Part shown: positions 8,031-17,012 of the stretch, piece after piece
Layout: each line of letters begins with the position of its first letter
Numbering within the stretch: the stretch's first letter is position 1
Program-made: the position numbers and the translations under genes
Assembly (NCBI RefSeq): GCF_003852425.1
Contig: NZ_QAJN01000002.1
Span: 124,001-188,000, forward strand
Reading direction: 5' to 3'
Length of the DNA stretch: 64,000 bases
Origin: Paucibacter sp. KBW04
GTDB lineage: Bacteria; Pseudomonadota; Gammaproteobacteria; Burkholderiales; Burkholderiaceae_C
Notes under the pieces: generated by a model
Databases searched by the model: none
Told to the model about the DNA's origin: nothing
Seen by the model: the letters and a program-made list of their open reading frames with translations, nothing else

Positions 8031-9656
8031 ATGAGCACAAGCATCATCGACCCCATTGCCCAAGGGCTGGCGCACGGCTGGAAGGTCTTGGGCGGCAATG
8101 TGGCGGGTCAGGCCCGCCCGGCGCCCAGCAGCTTGGACTGCGACGTCGTCATCGTCGGCAGCGGTGCCGGCGCGGGCATCACAGCCGAGCTGCTGGCCAA
8201 GGCGGGGCTGAAAATCATCATCGTGGAAGAAGGCCCGCTGCGCTCCAGCAGCGACTTCCGCCAGCTGGAGTCCGAGGCCTATAGCCAGCTCTACCAAGAA
8301 GCCGGTGGGCGCAAGAACGTCGAGCAAACCATGCCCATCTTGCAGGGCCGCTGCGTGGGCGGCTCCACCACGGTCAACTGGGCCGGGGCCTTCCGCACCC
8401 CCGCCAGCACCCTGGAGTTTTGGGGCCAGAAGTACGGCCTGAATGAGCTGAATGCCAAGGCCATGTCGCCCTGGTTCGAGCAAGTCGAGCGCCGCCTCAA
8501 CGTGGGCGAGTGGATGGGCGAGCCCAACGAGAACAATGCCGTGATCCAGCGTGGCGGCCTCAAGATTGGCGTCGAGGTGAACAAAATGCACCGCAACGTC
8601 AAGGGCTGTTGGAATCTGGGCTCCTGCGGCCTGGGATGCCCCACCAATGCCAAGCAGTCCATGCTGGTGACCACCATTCCCGCCGCCCTGGATCTGGGCG
8701 CCACCCTGCTGGTGCAGACCCGGGCCGAGCGTCTGGAATTGCAAGGCGATCAAGCCCAAGCCCTGGTCTGCCAGCCCATTGCCTTGAACGGCGATGCCGC
8801 AGGCCCCGCCCTGCGCATCAGCGCCAAGCACTTTGTGGTTGCCGGTGGCGCCATCAACTCGCCCGCGCTCTTGATGCGCTCCGGCGCACCCGACCCCCAC
8901 AAGCTCTTGGGCAAGCGCACTTTTCTGCACCCCACCGGGGTCAGCAGCGCCTTGATGCCCGAGGCCGTCGAAGGCTGGGCCGGCGCGCCCATGAGCGTGT
9001 TCTCCGACCAATTCCTGCGTCAGCACCCCATCGACGGGCCGGTGGGCTACAAGCTGGAAACCGCCCCCGTCCACCCCGGTTTTGCCCTGACCAATCTGGG
9101 CGGTATGGGCAGCGCCCTGGGCGGGCGCATGAAGGCCTTCCCGCACTTGCACATCGGCATCGCCTTGTTGCGCGACGGCTTCCACGAGCAGGCCCCCGGC
9201 GGCACAGTGACGCTCAAATCGGATGGCAGCGCCAGCCTGTCCTATGTCTTGAACGACTATCTGCTCGACGGAGTACGCCGCGCCCACCTGACCATGGCCG
9301 AGATTCAATTTGCTGCCGGCGCCAAGAGCGTGCGCCCCGGCCACGAACAGGCCGAGGATTACACGTCCTGGGAACAGGCCAAGCGCGCCATCCAGGGCCT
9401 GAACTACCAGCCCTTTTTGACCGTGGTGGGCAGCGCCCATGTGATGGGCGGCTGCGGCCTGGCCAGCGAGGCCGGCCACGGCGTCGTGCGGCCAGACGGC
9501 CAGCATTGGCAGCTGGCCAATGTCTCGGTGCACGACGGCTCGCTCTTCCCCACCAGCATTGGCGCCAACCCGCAGGTCACCGTCTACACCCTGGCCAACC
9601 GCTTCGCCACCGGTCTGGCCAAGCGCTTGGCGGGCAAGGATGTGCAGCTGGCTTGA
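8031..9656 (+). CDS. GMC-family FAD-dependent oxidoreductase
   Basis: 541 residues. The FAD-binding Rossmann motif is VVIVGSGAGAGITAELL (about residues 38-54), then VEEGP, then the GMC block RCVGGSTTVNWAG. The C-terminal catalytic region includes SAHVMGGC and the FAD contact NPQVTVYTLANRFA. A Cys-rich patch, GCWNLGSCGLGCPTNAK, is typical of the membrane or periplasmic dehydrogenase branch. It probably oxidises an alcohol or sugar and passes electrons to the respiratory chain. It lacks a signal peptide and should be exported with the upstream Tat-signal partner. Substrate unknown. Confidence 0.88.
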   Translation: MSTSIIDPIAQGLAHGWKVLGGNVAGQARPAPSSLDCDVVIVGSGAGAGITAELLAKAGLKIIIVEEGPLRSSSDFRQLESEAYSQLYQEAGGRKNVEQTMPILQGRCVGGSTTVNWAGAFRTPASTLEFWGQKYGLNELNAKAMSPWFEQVERRLNVGEWMGEPNENNAVIQRGGLKIGVEVNKMHRNVKGCWNLGSCGLGCPTNAKQSMLVTTIPAALDLGATLLVQTRAERLELQGDQAQALVCQPIALNGDAAGPALRISAKHFVVAGGAINSPALLMRSGAPDPHKLLGKRTFLHPTGVSSALMPEAVEGWAGAPMSVFSDQFLRQHPIDGPVGYKLETAPVHPGFALTNLGGMGSALGGRMKAFPHLHIGIALLRDGFHEQAPGGTVTLKSDGSASLSYVLNDYLLDGVRRAHLTMAEIQFAAGAKSVRPGHEQAEDYTSWEQAKRAIQGLNYQPFLTVVGSAHVMGGCGLASEAGHGVVRPDGQHWQLANVSVHDGSLFPTSIGANPQVTVYTLANRFATGLAKRLAGKDVQLA

Positions 9657-9662
9657 GGGCCG

Positions 9663-10625
9663 TCAATCACCGAAGGCAAAGTCCAGCACCGCCGCCGCGC
9701 CCTGCATCAACATGGCGCCGTGGTCGTGGCCGGCCAGCTCGGCATGGCTGAGGCGCAGCCCCGGCCAGTCGCTGGCGCGCAGGGCGGCAACGAAATCGCG
9801 GGCGTTGTCCACCATGCGATTGGCCGCCAGGCGCGCGTTGCGCTCGGCCGTGCGGCTGGGGTCGGCCGCCTGCTCCAGCAGGCCCACGGCGATATGCACA
9901 CGCCGCTCGCCCGGCGGATTTGGCCGAGCGGCCAGACGTTCAGCCAGGCCTTGCAGCAAAAAGCGATTGCCAAACCATAGCGAGGGGCTGGAAGCCCAGT
10001 AACGCGCAAACAAAGCGGGTCTGTGCAGCAAGGTGTAGAGCGTGAACTGACCGCCGTAGGAATGGCCAAACAGGCTGAGCTGGCGGCGATCCACGGGCAA
10101 ATGCGGCAGCAGCCTGGCCAGCGTGGGCAGCAGCTCCAGCTCGATGAAGTCCAGGAAATGTGCCGCCCCACCGTGCCGGGGTGAGAGCTTGTCGCAGGGC
10201 GCGCAGGCATCGGTGGGCGTGTAGTCCAGCGCCCGCGCATCCACATCGATGGGGTCGCCACTCGCATAGCCTATGCCCACAACCAGGCCGGGCCGACGCC
10301 CGCCCATCTTGCTGCGCCGGAACTCGCTGCGCAGCTGCGGCCGGGCGCGCTGCGGCTCCATCAAGGCAAACACGGCCTGGCCGTCCAGAGCCAGCAAGGC
10401 GGGGTAGCCGCTTTGGCCCGGGGCCAAGGGGCCGTCCGGCAGGCCTAGCCAGATGCGATAGCGCTGGCCCGTGTGCCGGGAGTTCAACTCAAAGGTTTGC
10501 GCATGCTCCAGCTGGGCGGCTTGCAAGATCGGCAACTCGGATGGCGCCGTCTGCGCCAAAGCCTTGCCGCTCGCCAGCCAGGCCAGGGCCAGGCCCAAAC
10601 AATCACGCCGTGCCAGGGCGCTCAT
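9663..10625 (-). CDS. Secreted IroE/Fes-type alpha/beta hydrolase (putative siderophore esterase)
   Basis: 320 residues. An N-terminal signal with ARRDCLGLALAWLASGKALAQ suggests export, possibly by Tat. The nucleophile elbow GHSYGG and a late GHDHG histidine fit a Ser-Asp-His esterase of the PF00756 family (esterase D/IroE/Fes). Family members hydrolyse trilactone siderophores or their ferric forms to release iron. It is the last gene of the siderophore-uptake operon, overlapping the ATPase gene by ATGA (10622-10625). That placement strongly supports a role in iron release or siderophore trimming in the periplasm. Confidence 0.82.
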   Translation of the reverse strand: MSALARRDCLGLALAWLASGKALAQTAPSELPILQAAQLEHAQTFELNSRHTGQRYRIWLGLPDGPLAPGQSGYPALLALDGQAVFALMEPQRARPQLRSEFRRSKMGGRRPGLVVGIGYASGDPIDVDARALDYTPTDACAPCDKLSPRHGGAAHFLDFIELELLPTLARLLPHLPVDRRQLSLFGHSYGGQFTLYTLLHRPALFARYWASSPSLWFGNRFLLQGLAERLAARPNPPGERRVHIAVGLLEQAADPSRTAERNARLAANRMVDNARDFVAALRASDWPGLRLSHAELAGHDHGAMLMQGAAAVLDFAFGD

Positions 10626-11455
10626 GCTTGCAACTCCGCCGCCATCAGGGGCACGACCAGGGGCGCGCCATCGCCCGGAGTGCTCAGCACCCGCGCTTCC
10701 AGGCCGTAGAGCTGGCGTACCAGGCCGGGCGTCACCACCTCGCGCGGCGTGCCCAGCGCCAGCACCCTGCCCTGCTGCAGGGCCAGCAAGGAATCCGCAT
10801 GACGCGCCGCCGCGCCCAGATCGTGCAAGACCATCAAGATGCCACGCCCGGCCTCGGCCAGGCGGCGCACCAGGCCCAGCAGCTCATGGCCATGGCCCAG
10901 ATCGAGGGCGCTGGTGGGCTCGTCCAGCAAGAGCCAGGGGGTTTGCTGGGCCAGCACCATGGCCAGCCAGGCGCGTTGGCGCTGGCCGCCGGAGAGCTGG
11001 TCCAGGCGCCGCCCGGCCAGGTCCAGCAGATCGCAATCGCGCAGGCATTGCTCCAACACCTGCTCGTCCTCGGCCGACCAGCGCTGCCACAGGCCCAGGC
11101 TGGCGCGCTGATGCGGGCGCCGGCCAAAAGCCACCAGCTGGGCCACGCTCAGCCCTTCGGGCGCCAGCGCCTGCTGGGGCAACAAAGCCAGACGACGGGC
11201 TCGCTGCGCCAGCGGCATGCGCTCCAGCACCTGGCCTTCTAGCAAGACCTGACCCCGCGAGGGCGCCAACAGCCCGGCCATGCAGCGCAGCAAGGTCGAT
11301 TTGCCGCAGCCGTTTGCCCCCACCACCGCCATCACCTGGCCGCGCCGCAGCTGCAGATCGACGCCGCGCAGGGCCGCCGTGCCGCCATAGCCGGCATGCA
11401 AATCCAGCACCCGCAGCTGCTGATTCGCCTCGTTCACGCTTGCCATCTCACTCAC
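10622..11455 (-). CDS. FecE/FhuC-type iron-siderophore ABC transporter ATPase
   Basis: 277 residues. Walker A GANGCGKSTL, Q-loop LLPQQAL, signature LSGGQRQRAWLA, Walker B WLLLDEPTSALD and the H-loop in VLHDLG are all intact. It powers uptake of ferric siderophore through the two FecCD permeases encoded immediately upstream. It overlaps the permease gene (ATGA, 11452-11455) and the downstream esterase gene, so the operon is translationally coupled. Confidence 0.94.
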   Translation of the reverse strand: MSEMASVNEANQQLRVLDLHAGYGGTAALRGVDLQLRRGQVMAVVGANGCGKSTLLRCMAGLLAPSRGQVLLEGQVLERMPLAQRARRLALLPQQALAPEGLSVAQLVAFGRRPHQRASLGLWQRWSAEDEQVLEQCLRDCDLLDLAGRRLDQLSGGQRQRAWLAMVLAQQTPWLLLDEPTSALDLGHGHELLGLVRRLAEAGRGILMVLHDLGAAARHADSLLALQQGRVLALGTPREVVTPGLVRQLYGLEARVLSTPGDGAPLVVPLMAAELQA

Positions 11456-12519
11456 TCCTCATCCCCCTGCGAAGCATCTCTCAACAAGAGCCATAGCAAC
11501 ACCGGCCCACCCAAGATGCCGCTGAGCACCCCGGCCGGCAGTTCCACCGGCGCCAGCAAGAGCCGGCCCAGCAGATCGGCAATCAAGGTCAGAGCCGCGC
11601 CCAGCAGGCTGGCCCCCAAAAAAGGCAGGGGCCCCAGCCAGGCCCGCGCCAACAAAGGCGCGACCAGGGCGATAAAGCCGATAGGCCCGGCCACGCTGAC
11701 GCCCAAGCCCGCCAAGGCCGCGGCCAGCAGCAAGAGCGCCCAACGATGCAAGCCCACCCGCAGGCCCAGCAGCTGGGCCTGGCTCTCGCCCAGCTGCAGC
11801 AGGGCCAGGCCCGGCAGCCAGGGCAGCAAGAGCAGGAGCACGAGGCCCAGGCCCCAGCTCACCGGGCGCAACTGCTGGTAGGAGCCGGCCAGCAAACTGC
11901 CCATGCTGAAGCTGTAGAGCGCGCTGCTATGCGCCAGCTCCACCGTGGCCAAGACCAGCTCAAAACCCGCCCGCGCCACGGCCGCCACCGCCAGGCCGAC
12001 GACCAGAACACGCTGGCCCTGCCGCCCCACACCACCGGCGCACAGCAAGACCAGCAGCAGGCTCAGCAAGGCCCCGCCCAGGGCCAGCCACCAGGGGCCT
12101 AGCAAGCCATCCGCGCTGACCCACAGCCCCGCGCCCAAGGCCAACACGGCACCGTCATGCAGGCCCAGCACATCGGGGCTGGCCAGGCGGTTGCGGGCCA
12201 GGGTCTGCAAGATCAGGCCGGCCAGGCCCAGGCTGGCGCCCACCAGCAAGGCGGCCAGGGCGCGCGGCAGGCGCACCTCTTGCAGCAGGAACAAGGCCAT
12301 CGCGTCCTCACCCCGCCAAGCGGCCCAGGCCTGCTGCGGGCTCAGGCTCAGCTCACCGGCCAAGAGACTGAGCAGCAGCAAGGCCACGACCGCCAAGGCC
12401 AGCAAGCTGTTCAGGCCCCAGCGCCCTGGGCGCAGGACGGGCGAGCCGCCCGGCTTGAAGCGCAAGCCCGGTAGCAGCGTGCTGGCGCGCCAGGCACGCG
12501 AAGAAAAAATGCGGCTCAT
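11452..12519 (-). CDS. FecCD-type siderophore permease (second subunit)
   Basis: 355 residues with about nine to ten transmembrane helices. Conserved FecCD segments are RLPRALAALLVGASLGLAG, ARNRLASPDVLG and VAGPIGFIALVAPLLAR; the last contains the coupling-helix G that contacts the ATPase. It forms a heterodimer with the preceding gene's product in the inner membrane. Overlaps both neighbours by four bases. Confidence 0.92.
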   Translation of the reverse strand: MSRIFSSRAWRASTLLPGLRFKPGGSPVLRPGRWGLNSLLALAVVALLLLSLLAGELSLSPQQAWAAWRGEDAMALFLLQEVRLPRALAALLVGASLGLAGLILQTLARNRLASPDVLGLHDGAVLALGAGLWVSADGLLGPWWLALGGALLSLLLVLLCAGGVGRQGQRVLVVGLAVAAVARAGFELVLATVELAHSSALYSFSMGSLLAGSYQQLRPVSWGLGLVLLLLLPWLPGLALLQLGESQAQLLGLRVGLHRWALLLLAAALAGLGVSVAGPIGFIALVAPLLARAWLGPLPFLGASLLGAALTLIADLLGRLLLAPVELPAGVLSGILGGPVLLWLLLRDASQGDEE

Positions 12520-13523
12520 TTTCGCAGCCCCAGACTGGCATCACGGTGCAAGGCCAGCACCAACAAGGGCGCGCCGAGCAAGGCGCACAGGGCCGAGAGC
12601 GGCGGCTCAAAGGGCGCGCACAACCAGCGCCCCAGCAAATCGGCCGCCAGCAAGCAGATGGCGCCCAGGCCCGCGCTGGCCCATAGCTGGGCCAAGGGGG
12701 CTTGCCAGCCCAGGCTGCGCGCCAGATAAGGCGCGGCAAAGCCCAGGAAGGCCAGCGGGCCTATCCAGGCCACGGCACCGCCGGCCAGCAAGGCCACGGC
12801 GATCACCGCCGCCGCGCGCAGCAAGGTCGGCCGCGCCCCCAGGCCGGCGGCCAGATCATCGTCCAGCAAGAGCAGGCTCAGGCGCGGCCCGCAGGCCAGG
12901 ACCAGGCCCAACCCCAGGAGCAGGGGCGACAGGCTGAGCCAAAAAGCGTCGGGCCCAACCCGCGCCAGCGAGGCTAGCACCCAGAAGCGAAACTGATCCA
13001 GGCCCTGCTGATCCATCAGCAGCAGAAAAGCCATCAGGCCGCGGGCCGTGGCCGCCAGCGCCAGCCCGGCCAGCAAAAGGCGCAGGGGCGACAAATGAGC
13101 CCGCCTCCCCTGGCCGCGCCGGGCCAGCCACAAGACGGCCAGGGTGGCGAGCAAGGCGCCACACAGCGCCCAAAGCAACAGGCCCAAGGGCCCAAGCGTG
13201 CCCTGCAGGCTCAGGCCCAGGGCGATGGCCAGGGTGGCACCGCTGTTGACGCCCAGCAGGCCCGGCTCGGCCAGGGGGTTGCGGCTCAGGCGCTGCATCA
13301 GGCAGCCCGCCAGGCCCAGGGCCGCGCCCACGGCCAAGGCCGCCAGCAGACGCGGCAGACGCAGCTGCAGCAAGACCATGCGGCCATGCTCATCCAGGCC
13401 CTCGGGCCGCCACAGCCCCAGCCAGGACTGGGCCATGCCGACCCGGCCGGGGCCGTACAGCATGGCCATCAGCATCAAGCCCATCAAAACTAAGCCCAGG
13501 CCCAGGCCGCGCGCCTGACTCAT
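12516..13523 (-). CDS. FecCD-type siderophore permease (first subunit)
   Basis: 335 residues from the ATG at 13523. This start overlaps the stop of the binding-protein gene (ATGA) and removes a non-membrane extension that a more upstream start would add. FecCD marks include RLPRLLAALAVGAALGLAG, SRNPLAEPGLLGVN and WIGPLAFLGFAAPYLAR. Two different permease genes indicate a heterodimeric BtuCD-like importer. Very Leu/Ala rich, as expected for this family. Confidence 0.92.
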   Translation of the reverse strand: MSQARGLGLGLVLMGLMLMAMLYGPGRVGMAQSWLGLWRPEGLDEHGRMVLLQLRLPRLLAALAVGAALGLAGCLMQRLSRNPLAEPGLLGVNSGATLAIALGLSLQGTLGPLGLLLWALCGALLATLAVLWLARRGQGRRAHLSPLRLLLAGLALAATARGLMAFLLLMDQQGLDQFRFWVLASLARVGPDAFWLSLSPLLLGLGLVLACGPRLSLLLLDDDLAAGLGARPTLLRAAAVIAVALLAGGAVAWIGPLAFLGFAAPYLARSLGWQAPLAQLWASAGLGAICLLAADLLGRWLCAPFEPPLSALCALLGAPLLVLALHRDASLGLRK

Positions 13524-14452
13524 GCCGCAGCCAGCATCAGGCGTTCCACATCGTCCAGCACCGCCATGGCCGCCAAGGGGCCGCCGGTGACGGTCCACAG
13601 GGCCGCGTCGACCTGGCGCACCCGGCCGGCGCGTGCGGCGCGCAGCTGGCGGAAGCCCGGCTGTTGCAGCAGGGCTTGCAAGGCCTGCGGCTCATGGCCG
13701 GCACCGCTGCCAAACATGCCGATCAAGAGCCAGTCGGCATCGATCTCGCCCAAGGCCTCGCTGGACAGCGGCGCCGAATGCCCGGCCCCCGGCTCCTGCT
13801 GGCGCGGCGGGCGCGTCAGGCCCAGCTCACCCAGCAAGAGGCCGGCAAAGGCCTGACCCTTCATATAGGCCGGGCCTTGCGGGGTCCAGCGCACCAGGCT
13901 GACGCTGCGGCCCTGTTGGGCGGCCAGGCGCTGGCGCAGGGCCGCCACCCGGCTCTGATAACGCTGCAAGGCCTCGGCACCGGCCTGCTCCCGGCCCAAC
14001 CAATCGGCCAGGCGGGGCAGGCTCAGCGTCCAGGGCTCGGTGCCCCGGTAGGTCGAGACGGTGGGCGCCACCCGCTCCAGCTGGGCAAACAATTTCGCAT
14101 CGGCCAGGCCACCGGCCAGGATCAGGTCTGGCCTCGCAGCCAGAACCCGGTCCATGCTGGGATTGGCGAATTGCCCCAGGCTGAGCACGCCTTGGGCGGC
14201 CCCCGCCAGATAGGGCGGAAAACCCAGCTGCGCCCGTCCCAGGGTGCTGGCCACGGGCTTGAGGCCCAGGGCCAGGGCGGCGTCCAGATCGCGTTCCGAC
14301 AAGGCCAGCACCCGCTGGGCCTGGGCCGGCAAGACCTGGCTGCGGCCCAGGGCGTCTTGCACCTGGCGGCCGGTGGTTTGCGCCCGGCTCAAGCCCGGCA
14401 AGGCCAGGGCCGCGCCCAGGCCCAAACTCCATTGGCGACGATTGATCTTCAC
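13520..14452 (-). CDS. Periplasmic siderophore-binding protein (FepB/FhuD-like)
   Basis: 310 residues with a GTG start at 14452. This start overlaps the DUF2218 stop (GTGA) and begins a signal VKINRRQWSLGLGAALALPG with a twin-arginine-like pair. The mature part has two lobes typical of class III binding proteins, with the conserved RVLALSERDLDAALALGL and ARPDLILAG segments. It delivers the ferric siderophore from the TonB receptor to the FecCD permeases. The alternative start at 14608 is inside the preceding gene and lacks a signal. Confidence 0.88.
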   Translation of the reverse strand: MKINRRQWSLGLGAALALPGLSRAQTTGRQVQDALGRSQVLPAQAQRVLALSERDLDAALALGLKPVASTLGRAQLGFPPYLAGAAQGVLSLGQFANPSMDRVLAARPDLILAGGLADAKLFAQLERVAPTVSTYRGTEPWTLSLPRLADWLGREQAGAEALQRYQSRVAALRQRLAAQQGRSVSLVRWTPQGPAYMKGQAFAGLLLGELGLTRPPRQQEPGAGHSAPLSSEALGEIDADWLLIGMFGSGAGHEPQALQALLQQPGFRQLRAARAGRVRQVDAALWTVTGGPLAAMAVLDDVERLMLAAA

Positions 14453-14751
14453 GGCAAGTTCTCCCAATTCAATTCGAGCGGCGCTTGGCGGCTCATCAAG
14501 GCCAGATGTGAGGCCAGCACCTCGTGCATGGTGATTTGCGCTCGGGCATGGGGGCAGGCGCATTGGATGAGCAAGACCTGACCCCCGTCCTGCGAGAGCA
14601 GCTCGCATTGGCCGAAGGCGAACTCGATCTGCGCCTGCTCACTGCCCAGGGCCACCGGCACCTTCTTGGCGAAGTGCTTGGCCAGCTTGAACAAAAAGGC
14701 GTCGGCGCGCGGGGTTTGGACCCTGGCCCGGCTTTGCAGCGGCGCGCTCAA
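14449..14751 (-). CDS. DUF2218 domain protein in siderophore operon
   Basis: About 100 residues. The best start is a TTG at 14751 that overlaps the TGA of the TonB receptor gene, giving MSAPLQSRARVQTP; an in-frame ATG at 14802 would lie inside the receptor gene. ARVQTPRADAFLFKLAKHFAKK matches DUF2218, a small cytosolic family often found beside siderophore receptors in proteobacteria. A Cys pair occurs in LIQCACP. Function is unknown; context suggests handling of iron or siderophore after import, for example reduction or release. Confidence 0.8.
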   Translation of the reverse strand: MSAPLQSRARVQTPRADAFLFKLAKHFAKKVPVALGSEQAQIEFAFGQCELLSQDGGQVLLIQCACPHARAQITMHEVLASHLALMSRQAPLELNWENLP

Positions 14752-16850
14752 AACTGCGCTCCCAGACGCAGCCAGAAACGCCGGCCTTCGTCGATCTGCC
14801 AATTGCCGTCCAGACCGGTGTTGCGATTGCGATCGTCCACCGCCACTTGGCGATTGCCCAGATTGATCAGGGCCGCGCTCAAGCTCAGCTGCTCATTGAT
14901 GGCATAGCTGCCACCCAGGTCCAGGGTGGCCAGGGCGGGCCGCTCGCGCACCCCACGGGCGCCGTTGCGCAGGCCGGCCCAGTACTGCTCGCCCTCGTAG
15001 TTAGCCCGCACAAAGCCTTGCAGGCCCATGGGGCCGCGCCAATCCAGGCGCAGCGAGGCCATATGCTTGGGCGTCTTGTCCAGCGGGCGGCCGTCCAGGG
15101 AGCTGCCCTCAAAACTGGTCTCACGCCCACCATCGCGCTGGGAGTCGGTGTAGCTGTAGTTGCCGTTCAGGCTCCAACTCGGGCTGAAGGCCCAAGCGCC
15201 AGCCAGCTCCAGGCCTTGCAGCTTGACGCGGTCCACATTGTCGTAAACATAGATGTCCAAGGCCTTGTTCAGCGGGTCCACCTTGCCTGTGTTGTAGGAC
15301 ACGACCTTGTTGCGGAAGTCGTTGTGGAAGAGCGTGGCCACCAAGGAGTTGCCGCGCTGGCCATCCCAGCGCAAGCCCAGCTCGGCGCTGCGGCTGGTCT
15401 CGGGCTTGAGATCGGGGTTGCCGCACAGGGAGCCGCGCCTGGGCGTGTTGCCACCCGTGCTCATGCAATAACTGGCCTCGGCCTGGCGCAGCTTGGGTGC
15501 TTTGAAGCCACTGCCCACACCACCGCGCAGGCTCCAGCCCTGGGCCAGCTTGTAGACGCTGTAAACGCGCGGACTCCAATGCGTGCCATAACGCGACTCA
15601 CGATCGGCACGCAGACCCAGGGTCAGGGCCAGGGCCGGGCTGAGTTCGATCTCGTCCTCGGCAAACAGGGCGGCGGCATCGGTCTTGATCTGGGCCGGGC
15701 TGCTGGCATGGCCCTTGACTGAGGCCTCCTGGGCCACGCCCGAGAGCTCGTTGCGCTGCCACTGCAGGCCCAGGCTGAGGCTGTGGGCATCGAGCGGCAG
15801 GGTCAGCACGCTGTCCAGCACGGTGTTGCTGACGCGGGGTTCCAGCTCGGAGGGCTTGCCCGCCGTCCAATTGTTTTGCTGGCCGCTCTCGCGGTACAGG
15901 GCCGAGCGCCAGCGCCCGCCCTGCAGGACCTGAGCGCTATGGCTCAGGGCCCAGTAGTCGCGGGTCTGCTCATTGTCGTAGTCGGCCTCCTTGGGGCCTA
16001 TGCTTTGGCCGGCATGGTTTTCGCGGCGCAGCTGGCCCTGGCCCAGCTCCAGCGCCAGCTGCTGGCCCTCGCCCAGCTGCAGGCCCAGCTTGGCCCCCAG
16101 GTTTTGCTGGGTCTGGGCGGCCGCGCCCGCGGTCGTGCTGATGGGGTAGTACAGCTGATCTTCCTCGCGCTGATTGCGTCCGCCCCAGAGCTGCAAGCTC
16201 AGGCCTTGAGCCAGCGGCCCGCCCACCCAGAAATCACCCTGGCGGCTGTCGCCCAGGCGGCGATCGCCGCTTTGCTGGGTCAGGCCCAGGCCCAGGCTGC
16301 CGCTCCAGCGGGCGATCTGCTTGCGGGTGATGATATTGATCACCCCGCCCATGGCATCGGCCCCGTACAGGGCCGACATGGGGCCGCGCACGATCTCGAT
16401 GCGCTCGATGGCGGCCACGGGCGGCATCCAAAAGGCCTGCACCCCACCGGTGCCACGGTTCATGGTCTCGCGGGTGTTCTGGCGCCGTCCATCGACCAGG
16501 ATCAAGGTGTACTCGCCCGGCATGCCGCGCAGATTGATGTCTTGGTCATTGGGCCCGCTGCCCACCACCGAGACACCCTCGACCCGGCGCAGCGCGTCCT
16601 CCAAGCTGGCCACCGGCTCGCGCTCCAGCTGCTCGCGCGTGATCACGGTGATGCTGGCCGGGGCATCGGCCAGGGCACGGGCACTGGCCGATGCGCTGAC
16701 GGTGACGCGCTCCAGCTGCTCGGCTGCTGCCGCGAGCACAGCGCCATTGGCTGATAACAGGGCGCAAGCCAGGGCCAGTGGGCGGATCGGCCCAGCCGCC
16801 AAGCCGGGTCCAGAAGAGACAAGAGGGGAACTCGATCGAGGGATGCGCAT
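14748..16850 (-). CDS. TonB-dependent outer-membrane siderophore receptor (FepA/PfeA-like)
   Basis: 700 residues from the ATG at 16850, the first ATG that gives a signal region. A TonB-box-like ERVTVSAS follows the signal. The plug domain includes VITREQLEREP, INLRGMPGEYTLILVDGRRQ and IVRGPMSALYGADAMGGVINI. The C-terminal beta-barrel has alternating strands and ends in the aromatic RRFWLRLGAQF, as needed for outer-membrane insertion. Two Cys (YCMSTGG, SLCGN) may form an extracellular loop disulphide, as in FepA. It is the first gene of the seven-gene operon and lies next to the Fur box. Confidence 0.93.
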   Translation of the reverse strand: MRIPRSSSPLVSSGPGLAAGPIRPLALACALLSANGAVLAAAAEQLERVTVSASASARALADAPASITVITREQLEREPVASLEDALRRVEGVSVVGSGPNDQDINLRGMPGEYTLILVDGRRQNTRETMNRGTGGVQAFWMPPVAAIERIEIVRGPMSALYGADAMGGVINIITRKQIARWSGSLGLGLTQQSGDRRLGDSRQGDFWVGGPLAQGLSLQLWGGRNQREEDQLYYPISTTAGAAAQTQQNLGAKLGLQLGEGQQLALELGQGQLRRENHAGQSIGPKEADYDNEQTRDYWALSHSAQVLQGGRWRSALYRESGQQNNWTAGKPSELEPRVSNTVLDSVLTLPLDAHSLSLGLQWQRNELSGVAQEASVKGHASSPAQIKTDAAALFAEDEIELSPALALTLGLRADRESRYGTHWSPRVYSVYKLAQGWSLRGGVGSGFKAPKLRQAEASYCMSTGGNTPRRGSLCGNPDLKPETSRSAELGLRWDGQRGNSLVATLFHNDFRNKVVSYNTGKVDPLNKALDIYVYDNVDRVKLQGLELAGAWAFSPSWSLNGNYSYTDSQRDGGRETSFEGSSLDGRPLDKTPKHMASLRLDWRGPMGLQGFVRANYEGEQYWAGLRNGARGVRERPALATLDLGGSYAINEQLSLSAALINLGNRQVAVDDRNRNTGLDGNWQIDEGRRFWLRLGAQF

Positions 16851-16969
16851 ACAGCAAGGGCCAGAAAAAAGTAGAGGGGATGCGGTGCCGGCTTCGCCGG
16901 GCCGTGGTTCAGGCCCAGCGATCCCGGCCCGCTCAAAACCTGGGCCATTGCGGTTTTGCATTCATTCTA

Positions 16970-16988
16970 AATGCGAATAGTTTGCATT
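16970..16988. promoter_or_regulatory. Fur box between receptor and AraC regulator
   Basis: AATGCGAATAGTTTGCATT is a near-perfect 19-bp inverted repeat (AATGC-GAA/TTT-GCATT) of the form used by Fur in Burkholderiales. A further half-site-like TTCATTCT lies just left. It sits in the 162-bp divergent gap, so ferric Fur could repress both directions. Confidence 0.8.
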
Positions 16989-17012
16989 AACGCTTTGGCG
17001 GCGCTAGTATCC

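Noticed and set aside
16971-17012. Earlier in-frame ATG for the AraC regulator
   Set aside because: This start lies inside the Fur box and would add a tail not expected in the family; the ATG at 17013 is preferred.
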